Origin: Paenisporosarcina sp. OV554 | GTDB taxonomy: Bacteria > Bacillota > Bacilli > Bacillales_A > Planococcaceae | Direction of reading: 5' to 3' | Length of the DNA: 64,000 nt | Assembly: GCF_003058165.1 (NCBI RefSeq) | Contig: NZ_QBUC01000002.1 | Location: 62,001-126,000, forward strand | Shown: piece by piece, positions 1 to 8,233 of the stretch | Position numbering within the stretch: position 1 is the first letter of the stretch | Layout: the number at the start of each line of letters is the position of its first letter | The notes under the pieces: generated by a model | Told to the model about the DNA's origin: nothing | Databases searched by the model: none | Seen by the model: the letters and a program-made list of their open reading frames with translations, nothing else | Program-made: the position numbers and the translations under genes

Positions 1-333
1 TCAGGCAGTGAAATTGTTAAAGCGGGAGAGAAGATTGGTTTACGAACCGCGAACGAAGTGTTTTCTGATCGTACATATCAAATAGATGGAACGCTGACGA
101 GTCGAAAAGAAGCGAATGCTTTGATTACCAATACTGACACAGCGATTCAACAAGTTGTCCGAATGGTGAAAGAAGGAGTGGTTACCAGCACCATTGGAAC
201 TGAAGTGCCAATTCAGGCAGATACGGTATGTATTCATGGCGATGGTATTCACGCACTTGATTTTGCTAGACGCATTTCGGAAACGTTGAAAACTTCTGGA
301 ATCGATGTGAAAAAAATTTCTGAGTTTAAATAA
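1..333 (+). CDS. pxpA: 5-oxoprolinase subunit A (LamB/YcsF family), 3' end only
   Basis: The last 110 residues of a LamB/YcsF protein; the reading frame is open from the first base, so the N-terminus lies outside the window. Family knowledge: PxpA with PxpB and PxpC forms the ATP-dependent prokaryotic 5-oxoprolinase that opens 5-oxo-L-proline to glutamate in the cytoplasm. The tail is typical of the family, including CIHGDG and a closing segment on [17 protein letters not shown]. The stop is followed after 17 bases by an NRAMP-like gene and then ycsI, the same order as ycsF-ycsG-ycsI in Bacillus subtilis, so one operon is likely. pxpB and pxpC are not in the window. Confidence 0.9.
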   Translation, partial: SGSEIVKAGEKIGLRTANEVFSDRTYQIDGTLTSRKEANALITNTDTAIQQVVRMVKEGVVTSTIGTEVPIQADTVCIHGDGIHALDFARRISETLKTSGIDVKKISEFK

Positions 334-350
334 GACTAAAGGAGAATACC

Positions 351-1556
351 ATGAAAACTGCAAAAAAAATGAAAAATACTAACCGTAGTTTATTACTCGG
401 AGCGGCATTCTTAATGGCGACATCAGCTATTGGGCCCGGATTTTTAATACAAACGACAGTCTTTACAGAGTCACTTCTAGCAAGCTTTGGATTCGTAATA
501 TTAATCTCTATCATTATCGATATCGGTGCTCAGTTAAATATCTGGCGAATTATTGCCGTATCTGAAAAACGTGCACAAGATATTGCGAATGATGTATTGC
601 CTGGACTTGGCTACTTTTTAGCTTTTTTAATCGTCTTGGGGGGTCTGGCGTTTAACATCGGAAATATTGCGGGGGCAGGACTTGGGACGAATGTTTTGTT
701 CGGAATCTCTCCAGAATTAGGAGCCATTCTAAGTGGTATTCTCGCAATAGGCATCTTTATTGTTAAAGAAGCGGGTAAAGCGATGGACAAGTTCTCACAA
801 ATCTTAGGTTTTGCAATGATTGCATTAACGGTTTACGTGATGTTTACAGCTGCACCTCCTGTAGGGGAAGCTGTCGTCAAAACTTTTGTGCCCGATAAGA
901 TTGATATTTTAGCGATTGTCACATTAGTTGGAGGAACTGTTGGTGGATATATCACATTTGCAGGTGGTCACCGGTTAATTGACGCTGGGATAAAAGGGAA
1001 AGCTGCTCTACCTGAAGTAAACCGTAGTGCAGTATTTGCAATTGTGGTTACTGCAATTATGAGAATTGCCCTGTTCCTTGCGGTGTTGGGTGTTGTATCT
1101 CAAGGATTAAAGCTTGATCCTGCCAACCCTCCAGCTTCTGTTTTTAAATTAGCAGCAGGGAATATTGGTTACAAAATATTTGGGATTGTCTTATGGTCTG
1201 CAGCAATAACATCAGTCGTTGGTGCCGCATATACATCGGTGTCCTTCATTCGCACATTCCATCCGTGGTTAGAGAAGCATCACAAAAAAATCATCATTGG
1301 GTTTATCGCGATTTCAACAATTGTCTTTGTCATAGTTGGAAAACCTGTTAGTATTCTAGTTCTTGTTGGATCAATTAACGGATTAATTTTACCAATCGCA
1401 TTAGGAGTTATGTTGATTGCAGCGTATAGAATAAAAATTGTTGGAGATTACAAACATCCATTGTGGATGACTATATTTGGTGTCATTATTGTGATCGCTA
1501 TGTCATTAATGGGTGGATATACACTAATCAATGAAATTCCTAAATTATTTATGTAG
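351..1556 (+). CDS. ycsG: NRAMP-family membrane transporter (YcsG-like)
   Basis: A 401-residue polytopic membrane protein with about 11 hydrophobic segments and an AAGGAG ribosome site before the ATG. Overall it fits the NRAMP-related YcsG group. In true NRAMP metal carriers, helix 1 carries DPGN and helix 6 carries a metal-binding Met; here helix 1 reads AIGPGFLIQT and helix 6 reads YITFAGGHRLIDAG, so the aspartate, asparagine and methionine metal ligands are missing. It sits between pxpA and ycsI in one operon, so an organic substrate of the 5-oxoproline/glutamate pathway is a better guess than Mn2+ or Fe2+. The substrate is inferred, not shown. Confidence 0.85.
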   Translation: MKTAKKMKNTNRSLLLGAAFLMATSAIGPGFLIQTTVFTESLLASFGFVILISIIIDIGAQLNIWRIIAVSEKRAQDIANDVLPGLGYFLAFLIVLGGLAFNIGNIAGAGLGTNVLFGISPELGAILSGILAIGIFIVKEAGKAMDKFSQILGFAMIALTVYVMFTAAPPVGEAVVKTFVPDKIDILAIVTLVGGTVGGYITFAGGHRLIDAGIKGKAALPEVNRSAVFAIVVTAIMRIALFLAVLGVVSQGLKLDPANPPASVFKLAAGNIGYKIFGIVLWSAAITSVVGAAYTSVSFIRTFHPWLEKHHKKIIIGFIAISTIVFVIVGKPVSILVLVGSINGLILPIALGVMLIAAYRIKIVGDYKHPLWMTIFGVIIVIAMSLMGGYTLINEIPKLFM

Positions 1557-1571
1557 AAAGGAGTAATGCAA

Positions 1572-2348
1572 TTGACCACAACTTATGAAGTAAGAGGGAA
1601 AATGCGTAGTGGCGAATTGACTTCGCCTACTTCCGGTTTATGTGAAGACTATATTCAAGCTAATTTAGTTATATTGCCAAAAGATTTGGCATTTGATTTT
1701 CTGTTGTTTTGTCAAAGGAATCCCAAATCATGTCCACTTATTGATGTGACTGATGTTGGTTCCTACGTTCCAAAAATGTCTGCACCCCACGCAGACCTAC
1801 GAACGGACTTGCCAAAATATCGTGTATATCAAAATGGAGAAGTAGTAGCTGAACCGACAGATATTACAGACTATTGGACAGACGATATGGTGGGATTTCT
1901 CATTGGCTGTAGCTTTACGTTCGAGGATGCATTAATCAAAAACGGTATTCCGATGAGACATAATGAAGAAGGCGTCAATGTGCCGATGTATAAAACATCA
2001 ATTGAAGCCGTTTCTGCAGGTAAGTTTGCGGGTCCAACCGTTGTTAGCATGCGTCCAATGAAAGAAAAAGACGTCATTCGAGCCGTTCAAGTAACGAGTC
2101 GTTTTCCATCTGTGCACGGAGCTCCGATTCATATAGGTAACCCGGAATCGATTGGTATTACAAATATCAATCAGCCTGATTTTGGAGATGCGGTAACGAT
2201 CAAAGAAGGCGAAGTACCCGTATTTTGGGCATGTGGTGTAACGCCACAAGCGATCGCCATGCATATGAAACCAGCTTTGATGATTACTCATGCACCAGGT
2301 CACATGTTTATCACGGATTTGAAAAGTGAACACGTGAGTGTGATTTAA
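1572..2348 (+). CDS. ycsI: DUF1445 family putative hydro-lyase / D-glutamate cyclase-like protein (YcsI)
   Basis: About 258 residues of the DUF1445/UPF0317 family, close to full family length, with the family-typical stretches PTSGLCEDYIQANLVILPKD and GCSFTFEDAL near the start and middle and PGHMFITD at the end. The related domain in mammalian DGLUCY converts D-glutamate to 5-oxo-D-proline, which fits the pxpA neighbour. I prefer the TTG at 1572: the AAAGGAG site at 1557-1563 is 8 bases before it, but only 2 bases before the in-frame ATG at 1566. It is the last gene of the pxpA-ycsG-ycsI run and is followed by a terminator. The catalytic activity is inferred. Confidence 0.85.
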   Translation: MTTTYEVRGKMRSGELTSPTSGLCEDYIQANLVILPKDLAFDFLLFCQRNPKSCPLIDVTDVGSYVPKMSAPHADLRTDLPKYRVYQNGEVVAEPTDITDYWTDDMVGFLIGCSFTFEDALIKNGIPMRHNEEGVNVPMYKTSIEAVSAGKFAGPTVVSMRPMKEKDVIRAVQVTSRFPSVHGAPIHIGNPESIGITNINQPDFGDAVTIKEGEVPVFWACGVTPQAIAMHMKPALMITHAPGHMFITDLKSEHVSVI

Positions 2349-2392
2349 ATTTTGCCATGTCTGAATAAGTGATAATAATTTTACCAGTTAGT

Positions 2393-2433
2393 ACCCCTCG
2401 GTCAAGTAGAATTCGACTGAGGGGTGCTTTTTT
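2393..2433 (+). terminator. Rho-independent terminator after ycsI
   Basis: Stem ACCCCTCGGTC paired with GACTGAGGGGT, an 11-base loop, then CTTTTTT. It ends the pxpA-ycsG-ycsI transcript. Confidence 0.85.
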
Positions 2434-2583
2434 ATGCTAAGATGGGCAGTAGAGTATTGAGTGTAACTTGCAGTAATGCCATTCTAAAGGTATGTTTTTC
2501 TTCTATTAATGAGAGAATTTATACAATAAACCATAAGACTTGAACAGAATAAACAATAGTATCATCAAAAGGAGGACTCTCTA

Positions 2584-2766
2584 ATGAAATTCGTCAAATC
2601 AAAAATGATGCAACTCGTAAAAGAAAACGAAGAATTGAAAGTACGCTTAAATTCTATCGTTAAAGAACATGATCTAGAAAAAACGTTAGCATTAAAAGCG
2701 ATGTATCATTCCGAAGTAGTTGAAGGAAAGTTTCAAGGATTATATCAGGAACTCTTTAAAAGATGA
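2584..2766 (+). CDS. Small coiled-coil hypothetical protein
   Basis: 60 residues, highly charged, with heptad-like spacing of Leu/Val (KENEELKVRLNSIVKEHDLE), so probably a short helical or coiled-coil protein. AAAAGGAGG ends 8 bases before the ATG, an excellent ribosome site, and a terminator follows at 2790, so this is a monocistronic gene. There are no cysteines, signal peptide or membrane segment. I do not recognise the family. Confidence 0.7.
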   Translation: MKFVKSKMMQLVKENEELKVRLNSIVKEHDLEKTLALKAMYHSEVVEGKFQGLYQELFKR

Positions 2767-2789
2767 TTGCTTAATTGTTCCACTATAAA

Positions 2790-2827
2790 ATCCGAGTCAT
2801 GGCAAAGTCCAGACTTGGGTTTTTTTC
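2790..2827 (+). terminator. Rho-independent terminator after the 60-residue gene
   Basis: Nine-pair stem ATCCGAGTC with GACTTGGGT (two wobble pairs), followed by seven T. Confidence 0.75.
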
Positions 2828-2849
2828 TATTTTAAGGATAAACGATGTC

Positions 2850-2965
2850 TCATTCGGAATAATAGCAGATCACGTCTGAATTATTTGGGGTGACGTCGGA
2901 AAAATGTGCGATGACGTCGGAAAAATTAGCATTGGCGTCTGAAATATTGTGCTTGTTGGAATCTA
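2850..2965. repeat. 21-bp-periodic intergenic array A (core GACGTCGGAAAAAT)
   Basis: Related units start at 2850, 2871, 2892, 2913, 2934 and, degenerate, 2955: exactly 21 bases apart. The conserved part is about 14 bases (GACGTCGGAAAAAT in the two best units) and the other 7 vary freely. The array lies between a terminator and the tandem hairpins at 3011 and 3074. No gene reads through it. Arrays B and C elsewhere in the window have the same period. Confidence 0.8.
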
Positions 2966-3010
2966 AAGTTGGGTGAGTAAGTAGGAGAAAAATAGTAGTG
3001 ACAAAACAAT

Positions 3011-3050
3011 TAAAAGACCGTTAATTCACAACTGAATTAACGGTCTTTTA
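3011..3050. terminator. Perfect hairpin, second terminator of the cdaR-type gene
   Basis: A 17-pair perfect stem (TAAAAGACCGTTAATTC and its complement) around a six-base loop, A/T-flanked on both sides, so it can stop transcription from either direction. It lies downstream of the hairpin at 3074 on the minus strand. Confidence 0.6.
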
Positions 3051-3073
3051 GCTAATGTAACAAGCAATAAAAC

Positions 3074-3120
3074 AAGGCGCATCAACCACTATTTGTCGTA
3101 GTGGTTGATGCGCCTTTGTC
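3074..3120 (-). terminator. Terminator of the cdaR-type gene
   Basis: An 18-pair perfect stem (AAGGCGCATCAACCACTA) with a seven-base loop. On the minus strand the stem is followed by GTTTTATT. It begins 10 bases after the stop of the regulator gene. Confidence 0.8.
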
Positions 3121-3130
3121 TATTAAATTA

Positions 3131-4204
3131 TTACTCACTCACTAACCAAAGTGCTAGCTGAAGTACGAGTGCATCCTGGAAGGTAGAAGGATTGTATCCA
3201 GTTGTTTCGTGAATTTTCTTCAAGCGATATGTCAACGTATGCCGATGGATAGTTAAGACTTCTGCACAAATGGCTAGTTGTTGATCGCACTTAAAGTATT
3301 CTACAAGCGTAGTGCAATATTTTTCATCCAGCCCTTGTAGCACACGATTTGAAAATTGTTTAGCTTCTGTGGAGTTGCTCTTTTTGAGCAAGGAAAGCAC
3401 TTCTACTTCTTCAAAAAAAGTGATTTTAGTCTCGGGTTGTCCATACTGTAAAGCTAATTTAGCAGTTTGAAAAGATTGTTGAACCTCTTCAATTGTTTCT
3501 ACTGGTTTCCCTGCACCCAGACGAACGGAAAGGTTTTTCTGCAAAAACGCAGGCAACTTTTCAATCTTTTTATGGACTTCCTCAACTTTAATTCCAGCAG
3601 TTAAGATAAAGAGTTCATTTAATTGATAATGTCCAACCATTACCTCATCTTTATCAAAGTAATCTTCAAGTTGCTGAACGGCACCATGATAATGAGTGGA
3701 GGGTAACTCCAAAAGAATCGTGACATACGGTGAACGCAGAGGAAACCCAAGTCTGTCTAATCTTTCGTATAGGACTGGGGGATAAGATGTGGACGATATA
3801 AGCTCTTCAAATACCATTTCTTTCATTTTTCTCTTCCACTCAGACTTAGAAACAATCAATGATTGATGGATCATCATTTCTGTTGTCAGCTGCAGAAGTG
3901 TGGCAACGTCTTTTAATACGGCTGGGTTTCCCGTAATGCCGATGACGGCAATTAAGTGTTGCTGAAAGTATACGGGCATGTTGATTCCGGGTTTTGATCC
4001 TGGCCACTTGTGGGTGTTTTTTTCTGTAATCCACAGAGGTTTCTGTGTTTTGGCGACATGTAAGGCTCCCTCATGGATTCTCTCGACCCGTTCTTGTTCG
4101 CCGGAAGCTAAGATCATACCGTTCGTATCCATCACATTAATATTTCGGTTAAGACGAATCATTGTTTGTTCTACAATTTGATTTGCTAATTGTTTGGTTA
4201 GCAT
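3131..4204 (-). CDS. CdaR/PucR-type sugar diacid regulator
   Basis: 357 residues with the layout of CdaR-family activators: an N-terminal sugar-diacid recognition domain (about 1-130; DTNGMILASG, PGINMPVYF and IGITGNP), a central GGDEF-like region (about 140-270) and a C-terminal PucR helix-turn-helix (about 295-355, with CAEVLTIHRHTLTYRLKKI). It is divergent from the glycerate kinase and permease genes and most likely activates them in response to glycerate or a related sugar acid. The 124-base gap up to the kinase start must hold both promoters. Family call sure, effector inferred. Confidence 0.9.
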   Translation of the reverse strand: MLTKQLANQIVEQTMIRLNRNINVMDTNGMILASGEQERVERIHEGALHVAKTQKPLWITEKNTHKWPGSKPGINMPVYFQQHLIAVIGITGNPAVLKDVATLLQLTTEMMIHQSLIVSKSEWKRKMKEMVFEELISSTSYPPVLYERLDRLGFPLRSPYVTILLELPSTHYHGAVQQLEDYFDKDEVMVGHYQLNELFILTAGIKVEEVHKKIEKLPAFLQKNLSVRLGAGKPVETIEEVQQSFQTAKLALQYGQPETKITFFEEVEVLSLLKKSNSTEAKQFSNRVLQGLDEKYCTTLVEYFKCDQQLAICAEVLTIHRHTLTYRLKKIHETTGYNPSTFQDALVLQLALWLVSE

Positions 4205-4299
4205 ATGTCCACCGCCATGTATAAAATATCAATATTTATTAACAGAAAATTCATACACCAAGTATAATGTATTTCTCTTTATTTATCACTATACTATTT

Positions 4300-4313
4300 T
4301 GTAAGCGCTTACC
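4300..4313 (+). promoter_or_regulatory. cre-like CcpA site
   Basis: TGTAAGCGCTTACC differs by one base from the palindromic form TGTAAGCGCTTACA. It lies immediately before the ribosome site of the glycerate kinase gene, a position where CcpA would block transcription in the presence of preferred sugars. Confidence 0.75.
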
Positions 4314-4328
4314 GAAGGAGTGAATGAA

Positions 4329-5465
4329 GTGAAAATCGTCATAAGTCCTGACTCATTTAAAGGAAGCTTGGCAGCAGATGAAGTTGCTCAAGCGATGGCA
4401 GCAGGAATACGGGCTTTTGATCAGTCGATTGATACACTTATATTGCCCGTAGCTGATGGAGGGGAAGGCACTTTAGAAAGCCTCATCAGTGCTACAAATG
4501 GAAGATTAGTTACTGTTATTGTACAGGATCCACTTGAAAGAAAAATATCTGCTGATTACGGTATTTTAGGTGATGAGGAGACGTGTGTGATAGAAATGGC
4601 TAAAGCATCTGGTTTAACTCTTTTACATATGGAGGAGAGAAACCCTTTATATGCAACCTCCTATGGGACAGGTGAATTAATCAAGCATGCTTTAGATGCA
4701 GGTTTTCGGAAGTTTATTGTTGGAATAGGTGGCAGTGCAACCAATGATGGTGGAGTTGGAATGTTAAAAGCACTTGGTATGAAGTTTCTAAATTGCGATG
4801 GGGCAGACCTTGGAACTGGAGGTGGAGCACTTGATCAGTTGTCGCATATTGACATGTCTGAGTTTGACCCTCGAATAGAAGATTCCAAGTTTATCATAGC
4901 TTGCGATGTAGATAATCCATTTATCGGTACAAATGGTGCTTCACATATTTTTGGTCCTCAAAAAGGTGCTACTGAATCGATAGTATCTATATTAGATCGA
5001 AATTTGAAAACGTTAGCTGATGTTATTGAACGTACATATGGAGTATCCATTCATCATCGCCAAGGTGCGGGTGCAGCAGGAGGGTTAGGGGGTGCGTTTC
5101 AAGCATTTTTTCCTCTAACCATGAAACCTGGAATTGAAGTTGTGATGGAAGCAATCGGTTTTCGTGAACAAATAAAAAATGCCGATTTAGTCATTACAGG
5201 AGAAGGTAGATCAGATGAACAAACCCTCTCTGGAAAAGCACCTTATGGGGTTGCGAAAGTAGCGAGGGAACATGGTATTCCAGTGATGTTATTGTCTGGA
5301 TACCTAGAGCCATCGAGCAAAAAGAGGTTGAGTTCTTATTTTGACGTTATTGGAAGTGTGGTAAACGAAAGAGTTACACAAAGAGAATCAATGGAAGATC
5401 CCGCGCTTTTTTTAAAGATTCAAATGTATCAAATGATTTTATCTTATGTACAAATGAAAAAATAA
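4329..5465 (+). CDS. Glycerate kinase (GlxK/GarK family)
   Basis: 378 residues of the glycerate kinase family 1, which phosphorylates D-glycerate with ATP (to 2-phosphoglycerate in characterised bacterial members) and feeds it into lower glycolysis. Family hallmarks are the start KIVISPDSFKGSL, the ADGGEGT loop, GIGGSATNDGG and the C-terminal ITGEGRSDEQTLSGKAP. I chose GTG 4329 because GAAGGAG (4314-4320) is 8 bases upstream and because family members begin with MKIVI; the earlier GTG at 4320 overlaps the ribosome site. It is followed after 13 bases by the permease, and a cre site precedes it. Confidence 0.92.
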   Translation: MKIVISPDSFKGSLAADEVAQAMAAGIRAFDQSIDTLILPVADGGEGTLESLISATNGRLVTVIVQDPLERKISADYGILGDEETCVIEMAKASGLTLLHMEERNPLYATSYGTGELIKHALDAGFRKFIVGIGGSATNDGGVGMLKALGMKFLNCDGADLGTGGGALDQLSHIDMSEFDPRIEDSKFIIACDVDNPFIGTNGASHIFGPQKGATESIVSILDRNLKTLADVIERTYGVSIHHRQGAGAAGGLGGAFQAFFPLTMKPGIEVVMEAIGFREQIKNADLVITGEGRSDEQTLSGKAPYGVAKVAREHGIPVMLLSGYLEPSSKKRLSSYFDVIGSVVNERVTQRESMEDPALFLKIQMYQMILSYVQMKK

Positions 5466-5478
5466 GGGGGAATTCGGT

Positions 5479-6825
5479 ATGTTATTTTTCATTATTTTAC
5501 TAGGGGTTGTATTGATTGTAGTAGCAACAGCTGTCTTTAAAGTTCATCCGTTTTTAGCGTTATTATTCAGTGCATTTTTTGTAGGGATTGCTTCAGGAAT
5601 GCCGTTGTTAACCGTTGTTGAAAATGTAAATACCGGTTTTGGTGGTTTGATGACGAGTATTGGACTTGTCATTGTTGCTGGTACGATTATCGGGGTCGTT
5701 TTAGAGAAATCTGGTGCTGCATTTAGGATGGCAGAAGTGGTATTGCGTGTTCTTGGGGACAAGCGACCGCAGCTAGCCATGTCCGTAATCGGATATATTG
5801 TTTCGATACCAGTGTTTTGTGATTCAGGCTATATTATTCTAACTAGCTTGAAAAAAGCTTTAGCTAAGCGTGCAAAAGTTACGATTGCTTCTATGGGAAT
5901 CGCACTTGCGACTGGATTATATGCAACACATGTCCTCGTCCCTCCAACGCCTGGACCAATCGCTGCAGCTGGAAATATTGGAGCTGCAGATTATTTGGGA
6001 ACAATCATTTTAATCGGTTTATTAATAGCAATACCAGCTACAATTGTGGGTTACTTCTGGGCAGTAAAAGTGGGAACGAAAATCGAGGTAGAAGCGGATA
6101 AAGAAGCATTAGAATTAAATTATGATGAAATCGTCAAATCATTTGGTAAAATGCCATCTACATTCAAATCATTTTTACCGATTGTTTTACCAATCGTTCT
6201 AATCGGAATCGGTTCAATTGCTGCACTTTTAGGAGAAGAAAGTGGCTGGATTAACTTCTTGAAATTTCTCGGATCACCATCTGTTGCTTTATTACTAGGT
6301 GTCTTGGCATCGTTCTTATTATTACCTGCGCTCAACGAGGACACATTAACGAACTGGATTGGAGAAGCACTTAAAGAGGCGGCACCAATTCTATTAATTA
6401 CCGGTGCGGGTGGCGCATTCGGAACTGTAATTAAGAATACTGGCGTCGCTGAATTACTTCAAAACATGGATTTAGGATCACTTGCAACTGGAGCTCTATT
6501 CTTACTAGTGCCTTTCTTAATAGCAGCAGCACTAAAAACAGCACAAGGTTCTTCTACAGCTGCACTAGTTATTACATCTTCATTAATTGCACCATTACTG
6601 CCGCAACTTGGAATTGAAGGAGCGATCCCATTAGCACTTGTGGTTATGGCTATCGGAGCAGGTGCAATGACAGTTAGTCACGTTAATGATAGCTTCTTCT
6701 GGGTAGTCACTCAATATAGTGGCATGAAAGTAACTGATGCCTACAAGGCGATGACAATGGCGACATTATTAATGGGTATCACGACCATTGCTGTGACTAT
6801 GTTGTTATGGGTAATAATGGTATAA
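5479..6825 (+). CDS. GntP-family gluconate/glycerate:H+ symporter
   Basis: 448 residues, about 12 membrane segments, full length for the GntP family. Family signatures include PVFCDSGYIILTSL, HVLVPPTPGPIAAAG, GAGGAFG, AQGSSTAALVITSS and SHVNDSFFWVVTQYSG. AAGGGGG lies 8 bases before the ATG. Because it directly follows glycerate kinase under a CdaR-type regulator, D-glycerate is the likeliest substrate; gluconate or another aldonate cannot be excluded. Confidence 0.9.
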   Translation: MLFFIILLGVVLIVVATAVFKVHPFLALLFSAFFVGIASGMPLLTVVENVNTGFGGLMTSIGLVIVAGTIIGVVLEKSGAAFRMAEVVLRVLGDKRPQLAMSVIGYIVSIPVFCDSGYIILTSLKKALAKRAKVTIASMGIALATGLYATHVLVPPTPGPIAAAGNIGAADYLGTIILIGLLIAIPATIVGYFWAVKVGTKIEVEADKEALELNYDEIVKSFGKMPSTFKSFLPIVLPIVLIGIGSIAALLGEESGWINFLKFLGSPSVALLLGVLASFLLLPALNEDTLTNWIGEALKEAAPILLITGAGGAFGTVIKNTGVAELLQNMDLGSLATGALFLLVPFLIAAALKTAQGSSTAALVITSSLIAPLLPQLGIEGAIPLALVVMAIGAGAMTVSHVNDSFFWVVTQYSGMKVTDAYKAMTMATLLMGITTIAVTMLLWVIMV

Positions 6826-6874
6826 ACCTGAGCAATGTAGCAGATTTCCCAATAACGGCAACTTCTTTTGAAAT

Positions 6875-6933
6875 AAAAAAACCCATCACATGTCCGAATC
6901 ATTGCTGATTTGAACGAGTGATGGGTTTTTTTT
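6875..6933. terminator. Bidirectional terminator between the permease and trhO
   Basis: AAAAAACCCATCAC pairs with GTGATGGGTTTTTT around a long loop. A-tract and T-tract flank the stem, so it serves both converging genes. Confidence 0.85.
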
Positions 6934-6938
6934 ATAGA

Positions 6939-7907
6939 TTATACGTTTTGTTTTTGACGCTCAAGTTCTGCTAATCTCGCTTGATATTGCTCTTCAGTCA
7001 ATTGGTGCTCCACGATATAACGATTGCGTGGATGTGTACGACATTCGTCTGAACAGCTTCGTAAGTAAAGATGTTCGTTTTCTTCTGAACAAAGAATTTT
7101 GTCGTTACATTCAGGGTTTGCACAGTTTACATAGCGTTCACAAGGCGTACCGTCAAAATGATCTTTACCGACAATGACATGCTCGACTTTGTTGATTGGC
7201 ACAGCAATACGTTCATCAAAAACATACATTTGGCCGTCCCATAGCTGACCTTTTACTTCTGGGTCGGTACCGTATGCATGGATTCCTCCGTGAAGTTGAC
7301 CTACATCCTCATAGCCTTCTTTAACTAACCAGCCCGAGAATTTTTCACAACGAATTCCGCCTGTACAATACGTTAATATCTTCTTGCCTTCAAACTGTTC
7401 TTTGTTTTCACGCATCCAAGCTGGTAGGTCACGGAAATTTTTAATTTCCGGACGAACCGCCCCACGGAAATGACCTAAATCGAATTCGTAATCATTTCGT
7501 GCATCAATTACAATCGTATCGTCTTGTTGCATTTTTTCGTAGAATTCTGTTGGGGACAAGTATTCACCTGTAATCTCGTTCGGGTTAATGTCATCTTCTC
7601 CGAGTCCAAGATGAACAACTTCTTTTTTTGCACGTACATGCATTTTTTTGAAAGCATGACCTTCTGAAGCATCAATTTTCCACATCATATCTGCAAAACG
7701 CTCATCACTCTTCATCATGTCCATATACGCTTGAGTCTGTTCAAGTGTTCCTGAAACCGTACCGTTAATGCCTTCTGTTGAAACGAGAATGCGTCCTAAT
7801 AAGCCGAGCTGTTTACACGCAGCTAAGTGAGTTTGCGCGAATAATTCAGGTTCATCGATTAATACATATTTATAATATAACAAGACTTGATAAGTATTGT
7901 TTTCCAT
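6939..7907 (-). CDS. trhO: tRNA uridine(34) hydroxylase TrhO (rhodanese-related)
   Basis: 322 residues. TrhO uses O2 to hydroxylate U34 of certain tRNAs to 5-hydroxyuridine, the first step towards wobble methoxyuridine. The protein has an N-terminal acylphosphatase-like domain (about 1-95, with [11 protein letters not shown]), a rhodanese domain (about 120-225) with [10 protein letters not shown], where C181 is the active-site cysteine and C187 is also present, and a C-terminal cysteine cluster ([13 protein letters not shown]...CSDEC) that probably binds zinc. AAGGTGG is 9 bases before the ATG. Monocistronic. Confidence 0.93.
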   Translation of the reverse strand: MENNTYQVLLYYKYVLIDEPELFAQTHLAACKQLGLLGRILVSTEGINGTVSGTLEQTQAYMDMMKSDERFADMMWKIDASEGHAFKKMHVRAKKEVVHLGLGEDDINPNEITGEYLSPTEFYEKMQQDDTIVIDARNDYEFDLGHFRGAVRPEIKNFRDLPAWMRENKEQFEGKKILTYCTGGIRCEKFSGWLVKEGYEDVGQLHGGIHAYGTDPEVKGQLWDGQMYVFDERIAVPINKVEHVIVGKDHFDGTPCERYVNCANPECNDKILCSEENEHLYLRSCSDECRTHPRNRYIVEHQLTEEQYQARLAELERQKQNV

Positions 7908-8112
7908 TTTATTTAACCACCTTACATTTATGTTAATTCAATCAATAAATATATCATAAAAACGGATTTTTGACTAGAAATTTAGTGGATATATTAGTGC
8001 GGAATGTCTAGTTAGCCTTCTTTCACTTTGTTACTTCTGAGGATTCAGAGTAGCAGGCTCTTTAGTGTCTTTTGATTAAAAACAAACAAATAAAATTATT
8101 TAAAATATTTTA

Positions 8113-8174
8113 TGCAATATATTGCATTTTGCGATTAAAGGGAGTAGGATTGGTTTCAGTGATATATTGCATAT
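8113..8174. promoter_or_regulatory. Two TATATTGCA-type operator candidates upstream of brnQ
   Basis: A perfect 14-base palindrome TGCAATATATTGCA at 8113-8126 and a second copy of the half-site, ATATATTGCATAT, at 8162-8174. The same half-sites form a perfect inverted repeat upstream of the GntR/FCD gene at 10472-10496. The rest of the 326-base gap 7908-8233 is A/T-rich with one weak hairpin near 8013-8055 and no further gene. Confidence 0.6.
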
Positions 8175-8233
8175 TGGGAATAGAATTACTCGATTAATTA
8201 ACAATCAAAGAAGGTTAAATAGGAGGAAAGAGT

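Noticed and set aside
2850-2965. Possible CRISPR array (also considered for 31890 and 58645)
   Set aside because: Unit is 21 bp with only about 7 variable bases; far too short for CRISPR repeats and spacers, and no cas genes nearby.
4320-4328. GTG 4320 as glycerate kinase start
   Set aside because: It overlaps the GAAGGAG site; GTG 4329 gives the family-typical N-terminus.
8000-8070. T-box or S-box leader before brnQ
   Set aside because: A weak hairpin is present but none of the conserved T-box or SAM-riboswitch sequence blocks.
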